From Cytospora piceicola (Eukaryota > Ascomycota > Sordariomycetes > Diaporthales > Cytosporaceae): a stretch of 64,000 nt of DNA. A program made the position numbers and the translations under genes. This document shows positions 47,756 to 59,105 of this stretch, piece by piece (the stretch's first letter is position 1; every line of letters begins with the position of its first letter). Under the pieces are notes generated by a model. It saw only the letters and a program-made list of their open reading frames with translations, was not told the origin of the DNA and did not search any database. The stretch is taken from contig JALQBC010000001.1 of assembly GCA_023375675.1 (NCBI GenBank), forward strand, positions 1,302,001 to 1,366,000. Reading direction: 5' to 3'.

Positions 47756-48679
47756 CTTTATACTATAATATTATTTAGTTAGATAAGGCGTAAAACCTAT
47801 AATTTTATAAAGGGTTTTTAAAGGACTAATAAGCTATAATAAATCTAGTAAATACGTTAAACTCCTTTAGCCGAGAACTTTATTTTAAATTTAAAGTAAA
47901 AGGCTATCGTAAGAAACAGAATTACTATTTACAGGCTTATTAGCTGTCTTTATCTGTATTTACGTTACTACTAAAGTTTTATATTTAAGTTTAATAGTAA
48001 CTATCGATATAGTATAGTCCTTTTAGGCGGTTTTATTAATATACCTTACTATAAGGTTATATTACCTTTAACGCCCTCCTTTATATCGTGTATTCCGTTA
48101 ACGTATACCTTATTAACTAAACCTATAGCTATAGAAAATATCTTTAATATAAGCTTTTATTATAATAAAAGCTTATACGGTATAGATTTTACTTTTAACG
48201 TATAAGCCTTTATACTTTTAAATATCTTTAAATACGGCTATAGATTCGATTAATTTTAACTCTTTTAATACTAAAACGGCTATAATATTCCGGGTATAGC
48301 TATTTAACGTTCTTTAAAGGCGGGTATTACTTATTACTTATCCGAGGAAGAGCTTATACTAATATAACTAACGCTTCTTACTAACGTAAGTCGTCGGAGT
48401 AGCTACGCTTATAAGGTTAGAACCTGCTATAAATCTTTTATAACCGAGACTTTTAGTTTATTAAGCTGTTTAGAAGACTATATAATAAGAACCGTGTAAG
48501 ATAAAAGACCTACTAATAACTCTTATAGTTAAAAGGCTATACGTTAAGGCGTTATTTCGGAATCTTTTAAAGAACTAGCTTAGTAAATAACTATAATATT
48601 CTGTAAATAAAGTTTTTAAAAAGCTATTATACGCTTAAAAGCTTAAGACCCGGATTATTATTAAAACTACGCTGTTAAC

Positions 48680-49082
48680 CTACTTAAGTTTTTATTATTA
48701 TTATAATTATATATTCGGAGAGTACTATTATTTAAGCTATAGCTAGGATAGAAGGGGATAAGCTATACTTATATAATATACTTAAGTAATACTATTTAAA
48801 AGATAGTATAAACTTACTATAACTTACTTTAACGAATTAGGCTTATACTATATATAGATAGTCTTCTATTTAAAAACGAGCTTACGTTTTATATAGAAGG
48901 TTTAAAAATAAACCTTTAAAGCTTAAAAATAAACTATAAGACTTAACTAGCTACTATTATATATTGCTTAAGGTTTTATTACTACCGTAATTACGTATTC
49001 GGAAAGTACTACTAGCTAAGTTAAAAGGAGATAAGCTGTTATTATATAGAATATCTACTTAGGTATATACGTTATTTAAGAA
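48680..49082 (+). repeat. diverged ~120-bp direct repeat pair
   Basis: Copies at about 48,680-48,810 and 48,964-49,082 share CTTAAG, TTTTATTA, TAATTA, TATTCGGA and AGTACTA in order. Differences are mainly transitions. Confidence 0.6.
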
Positions 49083-49202
49083 GGGGTGTGTTTTATAGAA
49101 GGTTACGTTTAAGAATAGGGTATTTAATAAGTTAAATAGCCTTACTTAAGTTACTATTTTTAATTTTATCTCCGGTATCTTTCTTTTAATTCGAACGTTT
49201 TC

Positions 49203-49331
49203 TTATAGTCCTTCCGATATAGGTTTATAATATAATATACTATAGTAGGCTTGAGTATATACTTTTCTATCGCTAATAAATTATTTTATATAAAGATTAT
49301 AAAAAATCGACTTACATATACTAAACTTATC
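49203..49331 (+). repeat. dispersed ~130-bp element, copy 1
   Basis: Begins TTATAGTCCTTCCGATATA and ends ATCGACTTACA...CTAAACTTAT. Further copies are at 49806-49932 (direct) and 55025-55152 (inverted). Confidence 0.75.
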
Positions 49332-49477
49332 TCTTAGTATATATATATTAAAAGAAGATAGTTAATTTTATAGGTTTATAGTTATTTACTTAACTATTTA
49401 CTTAAGTTTAACTTATAGATAGCTTTACAGACTGCTAATGTTTTTATAGTAAAACTATATAATATAGTTCTCGCTTT

Positions 49478-49563
49478 AGTTAGTATTAAAAGATACGAAT
49501 AAACTAATTAATAGTATTATATAGTACTACTAATTAATCTATTAGCGTTATTTAATGCTAACT
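49478..49563. mobile_element. possible inverted-repeat element (weak copy)
   Basis: The left arm AGTTAGTATTAAAAGATA is clear; the right arm (TTATTTAATGCTAACT) is diverged. Included as a weak member of the same family as the copies at 50902 and 53084. Confidence 0.3.
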
Positions 49564-49645
49564 GCCTACTGCCTACTGCCTACTACCTACTACCTACTAC
49601 CTACTACTTACTGCCCACTGCTTACTGCCTACTGCTTACTACCTA
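49557..49645 (+). repeat. 7-bp CTACTGC/CTACTAC array
   Basis: About 12 heptamer copies with T/C and A/G differences. Confidence 0.9.
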
Positions 49646-49805
49646 TAGCTTTACCTATAGGTTATTACCTACTATATACTACTAGGAATTATTACTAATA
49701 TTATTACTGTTAGTTAATTTAGCCGACTAGACCCTTTATAGTATAAGTATTAAAGCCTTTAAATATTATATACCGTTATTCGAGTTTATTTTCTTATCGG
49801 CCCTT

Positions 49806-49932
49806 TTATAGTCCTTCCGATATATATTTACTTTAATATACGCTACAGTAAGCTCCGGTATACGTTTATATAGGCCGACTAATTAATTTATATAATAAAC
49901 GTAATAAATCGACTTACAGCTATTAAACTCAT
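49806..49932 (+). repeat. dispersed ~130-bp element, copy 2
   Basis: Same order of blocks as copy 1: TTATAGTCCTTCCGATATA, then ATACGCTACAGTAAGCT, then ATCGACTTACAGCTATTAAA. About 600 bp from copy 1 in the same orientation. Confidence 0.75.
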
Positions 49933-50901
49933 TTTTTAACGTAAGCGTATATACTTTAAGACGTTTAAGGTAAGTAAACTTTATAGGTTTAAGGTAAATG
50001 TTTAAGGTAAGTATACTTTTAAACCTACAGTACGATCTGTTTACGTTTTTTAGTACTAACTGCTATTAAAATCTATAGTTAGGTAAAGGTATTTTTAACG
50101 AGATTATAAAGATTAAAAAGCACGTATTAAATAACCTATACCTGTATATACTTTACTTTTATATATAAAAACAACCGGCTAAACGGATTAATTTATACTA
50201 TCTCTATATAATTAATATATAGCTAATTAACGGTAAGGAAGTAAATAGTAAGGCTATTTATAATATAGTTGTTTTCGGTTACGGGTTATTAAATAATTAA
50301 GGCTCGGCGGCTGTCTTCGTAGCCCTATAGAGTTATATATAAAGTATATAATAAGAAACTAACTCGCTTTAATTTTTAAGCCTACTCCTTATTAAATTAG
50401 GTAAAATTAAACTTACCGAGCGGGATCTATAGGCCGAGACCTATATTACCTTATCGCGATCTTACGTAAATAAAGCTAACCTTATAAATATATAGTATAT
50501 GTTTATTAAATATCGTAGTGTTTTAGTGTTTTAGTAATTATATTAATAATAACGGCTAGTAATTAACAGCTAATACCTAACTATAGCTAATACTAGCTAG
50601 TAGTCGAAATTAGTAATTAGTAATTAATAATTTTACCGGTAATTAAAAGACTTTAAATATAATATTAAATTTACTTAGGTAGCCTAATTAATAGCAAGCG
50701 AGATATCGAACAGAGGTTTATTTTAATAAATAAGCTTAGCTAAAGTACTATACGTATATAGCTAAATCGCGTATTATTTTTTATATAAAGGCTAATTAAT
50801 AGCTAAGATAATAAAAGCTATAACTGTTAACTATTAACTATTAACTGTTAACTATTAGTTTTTAACTATTAGCTATTAGTTTTTAACTAGCGGTAGTTAG
50901 T

Positions 50902-50963
50902 AGTTAGTATTAAAAGGTATATTTAATCGACCTATAAACTATCGGTACCTTTTAGTACTAACT
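50902..50963. mobile_element. small inverted-repeat element (MITE-like copy 2)
   Basis: 62 bp. Left arm AGTTAGTATTAAAAGGTA and right arm TACCTTTTAGTACTAACT are inverted repeats with 17 of 18 bases matching. TA flanks both ends. No coding capacity. Confidence 0.6.
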
Positions 50964-52047
50964 AAGATAAAAGATACTAACTTTCGTATTATACTAAATT
51001 AGCTTATTAGTTTATATTAGTTTTTAAAAATAATTAAATCTATTTTAAATACTTAAATATTTAAGTATATACTTTTTATTCGTACTGTACTATTTATATT
51101 ATCTTAATTCCTTAATCTTTTTAAATCTTAAGTAAAGCGAAACGTTATATAACGTTAACTTAATATAACGAAGAGTTTAAAACGCTTAAGATAACATACT
51201 TTAGTTATACTTACTTTAACTTTAAAAAAGGGTAATTTTATTCCTTTATATTTTAATAGAATTTAAAAGGTTAATAGGCTAAAGGACGTAGCTATAAATT
51301 CGAAGAAGCTTTTCTTTTTTAAGGGCTAAGCTAAGCTAGTTTTTAAAAAACTATATTTTAAGCTTATACTCGATACTTTAAATATCCTTATAAAGTATAA
51401 GTATAAAGCTAATAAAGTTCTTACCGTTAAACGTTATAGTACTTAATAAGAAAAGGTTTTAAAACTACCTTATAAACTCCTATTACTTAGTATAAAAGGT
51501 TACGTTTACAAGATATAGTAGTCTATTATTTACTTCGAGGCTTATATATATATTAAAGTAAGGCTTTATAAGGTATACTAGTATTACCTTCTTTAAGTTT
51601 AATAGGCTTTTAAGTATAATAAACTAATTAAATAATTTTATAGGTTCGTATAAAACGATTTTAATAATAGCCGTTATATTTTAAAGGATTAGCGTAAAAG
51701 TACTACTTTAATACAGGTATTTACTTATATCGATAAAAAGTATATTATACTCGGTTAGCTAACGTAGGTTTATTATATTTATTATAAAATTATTAGTTTA
51801 TAAGAGATACGTCGTTTAATATTTATATACTTTATTATCTGTTTTTTTTATAAGTTATCGTTTTTATCGAAAAGGCGTACCCGGCTTTTTGTATATAAGC
51901 TTATCGGAGAGAGCTGCTTATTTAAGTAAAAGGTAAAGAAGAGAACTATTCTTTTAAGTATATATCGAGGAACTTATTTAAGATAAATATCTCGATAATC
52001 TTTTCGACGATCTTATATAAAAGGTAAACGTTTATAAATAGTTAACT

Positions 52048-52608
52048 ATCCGGTACTATTTAAAGGCTATAGTAGAGGTTATTAAAAAGGTTTTTAGTTT
52101 CGGTATAGAAGTTATTATTAAGGTCCTCGGTCTTAATATAAAGGCTGTTATTAAGGAGGTCTTCGGTTTTAATATAAAGGCTATTACTAAGGAAGTCTTC
52201 GGTTTTAGTATAAAGGCTGTTATTAAGAAGGTTCTTAGTTTCGGTATAGTAGCTGTTACTAAAGAGGTCTTTAGTCTTAGTATAGTAGCTGTTATTAAGG
52301 AGGTTCTTAGTCTTAGTATAAAGGCTGTTATTAAAGAGGTCTTTAGTTTCGGTGTAGTAGCTGTTATTAAAAAGGTTTTTAGTCTTAGTATAAAGGCTAT
52401 TACTAAAGAGGTTCTCGGTCTCGGTATAGTAGCTGTTACTAAAGAGGTCTTTAGTCTCGGTATAGTAGCTGTTACTAAGGAAGTCTTTAGTCTTAGTATA
52501 GTAGCTGTTATTAGAGAGGTCTTTAGTTTTAATATAGTAGCTGTTATTAAAGGGGTTTTTAGTTTTAGTATAGTAGCTATAAGGAAAGGGATCGAGAGTA
52601 GTCTTTAA
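52048..52608 (+). pseudogene. stop-free frame of ~14 repeats of 12 residues, no start codon
   Basis: A 36-bp unit, GCT GTT ATT AAG GAG GTC then TTC GGT CTT AGT ATA AAG, repeats about 14 times from 52066 to 52575. It stays open for roughly 185 codons to a TAA at 52606-52608. Units read A-V-I/T-K-E-V-F/L-S/G-L/F-S/G-I-K/V. Upstream it meets a TAG where TGG (Trp) may once have stood, and there is no ATG. It looks like the repeat domain of a fossil protein gene that has kept its frame through mutation of its surroundings. Family unknown. Confidence 0.6.
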
Positions 52609-53083
52609 GCTCGATAGTATAAGGTAGTTCTCTTCTTTTTAAGCTATAAGGCACTTAACATAAAGGCCGTATATAATATAGAAGATATAATTTATAATAT
52701 AATTAACTGTATTATAAAAAGGTGTTAAAAGCGACTATAATAAGTATCGGGGCTTTTTTTTCCCTTTTTATATTTAAAGAAAAGCTAGTACTTAATAACA
52801 GGCCTTTTATAAAAAGCTAGCAGATAGTTATAAAGTCGTTTAATAGACTTTTACTATATATCGGTAATAATAAACAACTATAAGAATTAAAGTTTAATTT
52901 TAGATAGCTATGCTGTTTATATTTAATAGTAAATATAAGAAAAGACTGTATTACGTTTAACACGGTTTTTAACCGCGTTAATATAACGCTTGTTTAGAAT
53001 TTAATAAGTATAATTAATAACCTTAAAGACTATAATAACAAACCTTAAGAACAGATTAGAATTATTAGTTAGTAGCTAGTAGT

Positions 53084-53147
53084 AGTTAATACTAAAAGGT
53101 ACTAATAGTCTATATATTAATTTCGTTTATACCTTTTAATACTAACT
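53084..53147. mobile_element. small inverted-repeat element (MITE-like copy 3)
   Basis: 64 bp. Left arm AGTTAATACTAAAAGGTA and right arm TACCTTTTAATACTAACT. The sequence after the right arm (AAATAAAAG) resembles that after copy 2 (AAGATAAAAG). Confidence 0.6.
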
Positions 53148-55024
53148 AAAATAAAAGCTCCTTTTTAAGAGTTAAACGACTAAAGAACAGAGGTACGAAT
53201 TATAGGAAGCTTTTATCTTTATACTATTAAAGTAAGGTAACCTGCTTAGATAGCGTTATAGAAAAAAGGAGATAGGGAAGGCCGTAAATGTATTTATTAA
53301 ATACTAAAATAGTAGTTAAAAAAGCGATATTTAATAAAAAAGACTAAGTTTACTATTAATATCTTCTAAAACCTAATTTAAACAAATTATAACAGTATAG
53401 AATATACTATTTAAGTATATATCCGAAATAAGTATATAGCCTCTTCGACTTATCGGATATAAGGCTAAGATTATCTGTTAAAGGTAGTAATTATTTATAT
53501 AGACGCGAAATCTTAGCTTAAGGGTATAAAGCTACTTTTTTATTAAACTATCGATACTAATATTACTATTACTATAGCCGTAGTATAAAGATAAACCCGA
53601 GCCGATACCGATACTACTACTATTACTACCGCCCTATATATATATATTACTTTATATATATATATTACTGCTTAACGTTAGCTAAAGACTAAACGTTTAT
53701 AAGTTAAAAACCGAGTAAATAAATAATATAAAAAGCTATTTTATCTGTTATTTATAGCGTTTATGTATACTAACTTAAATTTTAGCTAGTAACGTTTATA
53801 TACTGTTATCTCGAATATACCTATTTTCGGCCTAATATATTTTTTAGTTAAAAATATATTATATTATCTTTAATAAAGGCTTACTTTAACTATTAGAACC
53901 TTTTCGACTTATACTCGTATTATAAAGAACGTATATTCCCGGAGCCCGGAACTAGTTAAAATAAGTAAACTAAAAAGGAGCTACTACTGTATACCGTTAT
54001 ATACGACGTAGGGATATTACGTAGCCTTTTTAAAACGGTATACGAAAACGTAAGTAAAGCCTCGGAGATAAACGTAAAGCCTATACGTATATATAAAAGG
54101 GAAGAGTACGGCTTATAGCTTAATAGTAACGTTATTAAGGTATAAGTCTTTTAAGGTATTATCTTCGAAATTATTAAGCGTTAGCTAAATATTATCGCCG
54201 AGACTTAGCTATAAGAGAAAGACGATATCTCTGTCTTTTATAATACCGGTATCTTTACTTTTAATAAGCTAACTATTACGTTACCGGGCCTTTTATTTAT
54301 ATATTAGAATTCGTATTAAAAATAGACGAGTAAGCTTATATTATCTTTATTAATATCGGATATAAAAAATGTTTTTATACGGTTTATATTATCGGTTTTT
54401 AGCTATAGCCTTACTTTAAAGTATATTATCTTTAACTTTATAAGTAAAATTATATAAAGCTTTATATAACTTTAAAGGCTTTAAAGGCGGGATAAAGCAC
54501 TCGTTACTTTTATAGGCTTTATTATAAAGAACCCGGGCTAAGCTTAAAACCTTTTAGTCGACTTTACTAAGGTAATCGAGGAAAAATACCTTAAAGTCGC
54601 TTCGATTTTAAAAGGTAGCGGAGAAGACTAAAACGTAAAAAAGGTTATACGTATATTCCTTAAAGCTATTACGGAGGTTAATAAACAGACAGCTTAAATT
54701 AAAGATAAGGCCGAGGTAGCGTTTAATACTATTTAAGAAACGGCCTAGTAGTAGTTTAATATTATCGCGTATAACGTCGATCGGATATATAATATTATAA
54801 ACAGGATAGCCGACTAAATAAAACGTTTCGGTTTTAATACTTTATATAAAAACGTAGCCTTTAGTAGCGGAGATAGATAAAGCTATAACGTTAAAGAACT
54901 ATAATAGTATATTAGCTGCTTTTATTATTAAATAAATTTTATTTAGTTAAAATAAGACAGATTATAATAACGTCGGTTATTTTATTTTTAAAGTAATTAA
55001 ATACTTTTTATAGTAGTTTATAAA

Positions 55025-55152
55025 GATAAGTTTAATAGCGGTAAATTGATTTTTTAATTACCTATATAAAATAAATTTATCGGGATTATGATTTATATAA
55101 TAAAGCTTACTATAGTATACTATAAAGTAAACTAAGGTCGGAGAGACTATAA
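55025..55152 (-). repeat. dispersed ~130-bp element, copy 3 (inverted)
   Basis: Read on the minus strand it starts TTATAGTCTCTCCGACC and ends AAATCAATTTACCGCTATTA, aligning along its length with copies 1 and 2. Confidence 0.65.
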
Positions 55153-55209
55153 AAAAGGTAATTAAGATATATATCTAGATAGTATAATATATTTTTAAGT
55201 CGATAGTAA

Positions 55210-55530
55210 TTATTACTCGGTAGTAATAATAATAGTAGTAGTAGTAGTAGTAGTAAATAATAGTATTAGGTAATAGTAACGGTAGGTAATTAACCGATAG
55301 CAATAGTAACGGTAATAATAACGGTAACGGCGATAATATAGGTAGTAGATAGTAGGTAGTAGATAATAAACAGTAAATAAAGTATTAAATAATAATTAGG
55401 TAACGATAATAGTAGGCGATTAACCGACGGCGATAGTAATAGCGTAAGTAATAAACGTAGGCGTAGGCATAGGTAGTAGATAGTAATATAGGTAGCGGTA
55501 TAAGTAATAGCGTAAGTAGTAGGTAAATAG
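55210..55530 (+). repeat. trinucleotide-type low-complexity (TAGTAG/TAACGG)
   Basis: Long run of AGT/AAT/ACG/GGT triplets with mixed longer periods. Confidence 0.7.
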
Positions 55531-57444
55531 TAGCGGCGTATTAATTTAAAAGGTACTATTTAATAAAAAGGGTTTTATTAATACTTAAATAAAATACTTT
55601 AAACGATATAATAATACTTAATTAATTAAATCCTTAAAACGTTATAATTTAAAACCTCAGACCTATAGCCTTTACTTTTTTAAACGTTACGCTTTTATAT
55701 AGCGTTACTAAAACCCTGGCTATAAAGCTTATTAGATCTTTTTTATTATTAGCTTATTTAAAGACGGTTTAAGCTATGTTTTAAAGTATACCTGTTAGCT
55801 AACTACCGAACGTTAAACTTTTAATAGTTAGCTAGCTTCCGGCTACTTAACGTAGTAGAAGAGTAGGTGCCTTTAATAGGCTATAACCTATATAAAAGAT
55901 TTAACTATAAGGTAAAAGGGGTAGATAAGCTAAAGCCGGTCGACCTTTATATATACCTTAGCTTAGCAGATATAGCGCAGGTCTAGTGTAACGGTAAAGC
56001 CTTTATAGAACTAAAGGGGTAGCGTAGCTTTAAACGTAAAAAAGGTATATTACCGTAGGCGTTTAAAAGCGAGGCCTTTTAATAGCTTACAGGTATCTTT
56101 AAGTACTTAAATTTAAAACGAAACGCGTTTAAATATTATAAAGGATATATATTATTACGTTAGCTAAAGCTTATAATATATAAACAGGTATAAGACTTAC
56201 TTAAAAGAGATAAGGTAAGCTATATTTTAAGTATTTTACCGGGATAGGAAAACCGTTTCGGCAGAGTATAAAGATATAGTTATAGTATTTTATTTTAAAT
56301 TAGTTAATATTATACAGCTTCTATATAATATAGTTTAGGTTAATATATAGTAAGTTATAGTATATATAGCTCTTATTATATCTGATAAACGGCCTATACT
56401 TAATAAAGTTATTAAACTAAATACTATTATAAGGCTAGGTCGAAAACTAAGCTTACGTTTTAAATAAGAGCGTAATATAATTACCTTTTTTATAGATAAC
56501 GTATAGCAACGAGATTTTAATATATACCGCCGGCTTAAACTTTTATATTAAGACCTTAGGCGGTACAGCGGCTTAGTTTAAGGTTAAGAGTATATAGGTA
56601 TTAGTATAGTAGTCTACTACGCCTTATAAGCTTATAAGCTTTATAATATACCGGTTTAGCCGCTGCTTAGCCTTATATATAAGCTAGACGATACCTTTCT
56701 ACTAATAAGCCCTTTTAAAGATCTTAGTATTATATATAGGTAAAGTATCGTAGTAGTTACTATAGTAATCTTAACAGCGTTTTAAAAGGTCCGGGTCGGG
56801 GGGTTAAGCTAGCCGGTTAAGTAGGCTACTAATTAAAATATAAGGTAGCGTTTAAAGTAAGGGGCAGGGTAGTATAAAGGGCGAGGGGTAGGGTATAAGA
56901 GTATAGGGCGGCGTAACGGGCGATAAGGTAATCCGACGCGATATTTTAAGCTTAATAATAATAAAGGTATAACTAACGGCTTTTAGCTGTTTTTAGTATT
57001 ATACACGTATATAGTAGTAAAGATTCTACTATCGTATAAACGTTTTCTTATAAATAGTATCGTTTACTAGCCTTTCGTAGTAGTAATATATAATACGGTA
57101 GTTATTACTTATATTACTTTACTAAACTAGTTAAGCCGAGCAGCTAGTATAATAAAAGCGTAGGTAAGGGTATTAATTATACTATAGTTTTAAAGGACTT
57201 AAAAGGTATTTATATTAATATAGAGGTTAATAGCTATTCCGGAAATAGAATTAGACTTTAATAAAATCTACTAGTTCTATATAAGCCCCTTTTTAAAAGT
57301 AAAGTTCTTTATATATCTACTACCGTTTTATAAAGGTTATATACTATTTAGCCTATATAATCCTTATTTTATATAAACAGGTTATAAAACTAACTTTTTT
57401 ATTTATTTTAGTTAGCCTTATCTTACCGGTAAGGCTTTATAGCT

Positions 57445-57545
57445 TATCGTCCTTACCTTTATTCTTATCTTTATCTTTATCCTTATCCTTATCTTTATCC
57501 TCCTCTTTCTTATCTTTTTTATCCTCTTCTCTATTTTTATTTTTA
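57445..57545 (+). repeat. pyrimidine-rich CTTTAT array
   Basis: Repeated CTTTATCTTTATCC units followed by TCTTT-rich sequence. Confidence 0.8.
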
Positions 57546-58969
57546 GTATTATTTTATACTTATAAGAACTTACTATTCTTTTATATAATACTGTCCGGAA
57601 GGTAGTCGATATCTATTAGATCTTTAAGGTTTATAACGTTAAGAATTTACTTAAGCTTAAGCGTTAAGCTTTTTTTTATAATTCGAAAGAACTTATAAAT
57701 TATCCGCCGGCGGTTTTTTATTTACTTTTTAAAGTAGTAGATCGTTATAACGTTATTAACGGTACCGAGCTAAACAGGGGTTAAATAGATAAGAATATCG
57801 ATACTAGTAGTCTTTATTATATCGATAACCTTAAAGTAGTAAAACTAGCCGATAGTTAACTTACTTTTTTAAAGTCTATTACAAAGTAAGTTATTAAGGT
57901 AGTTAAGGCTAAAGGTATTAAAAAAGCAGTTAACGGCTTTCTTAATATTATTTTTTAAAAGGCCGACACGCTTTTTAGCTATTTATAACTTTTTATAGTA
58001 TAGTAAGGTATAAAAAGTTAAAAACCTTCGGTAAAGGATTTTAAGTTAAAAGTATAAAAGCTTTTTAACGTAGTAGTCGACGAGTATTTTAATAATATCT
58101 ATAGCTATTTAGTAGATAAAGAGGAATTAGTAGTATAATAGTAACGGTATAAAGTATAAGGATTTACAGGATTATACTTAGATACTTAGTTTAGTATTTA
58201 GCTAGGTGTTTTATATAGAAAGCTATATTTAGTTTAATATTAAAAGTAAAGTGTATTACCTGCTTTAAGTATCTTACTAAGGTTTTAAATCTAGCTACTT
58301 CTTTTAAGCTTTTATTAGAAAAGTTACTTAAGTAGCTAGTTTTAAGTAGCTCTTTTAATAAAGGCTTAGGTATTTTAAATAATCTTAATTATAAATATAC
58401 CGCCGGAATAATAATAATAACTTATACTATCCTTATCTTTATCTGCCTTAAAACCGTTTTTAAACGTATTATTTTATATCGTAAAAACTCGGTATTAAAA
58501 TATTAAGGGCGGCTAACCCTTTAATACCTATATATTAAGTACTTATATACTAAAATACTATTATTAATAAAACTTACTACTATTAAAGATATACGTTAAA
58601 GGCTATATAGCTCTTACTATACCTTATCCTCTTTCTCTGTTTATACTTTTCTGTAAAACTCTTTACGATTTCGGTAGTTACTATAGAACCTATAAAGAAG
58701 TTTTAAGTAGCTAACCTTAAAACCTTTTATAAGGTACTAGTTACTACCTGTTTTGTTAATACTTTTACTTTTTAAATTATTATAGTGTTTTATCTTAACG
58801 TAGTAATTATTAGGCGTAATACGGTTTTATTACTTATCTTAAGCTAAAGATACAGATTTTTAAACCTTATAAGAAAGACAGGTTTTAGTCTTTAAAGATA
58901 ATACCGAGTAGCGGCTTAAACGGTTATTTATCTTTAACGGTACGGTAATACTAGGTTAAACAGTTATAA

Positions 58970-59105
58970 TAATAGTGTTTTTTTTTATAGTTTTTGTTTT
59001 ATAGTTTTTATTTTATAGTTTTTGTTTTATAGTTTTATAGTGGTTTTTATTTTTGGTTTAAGGGTTGGTTTTAGGTGGTTTTTTAGTTTTTATTTTTGTT
59101 TTATT
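58970..59105 (+). repeat. T-rich TTTTATAGTTTTTG array
   Basis: Several TTTATAGTTTTTGTTTTATAG-like units. G/T-rich on one strand. Confidence 0.75.
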
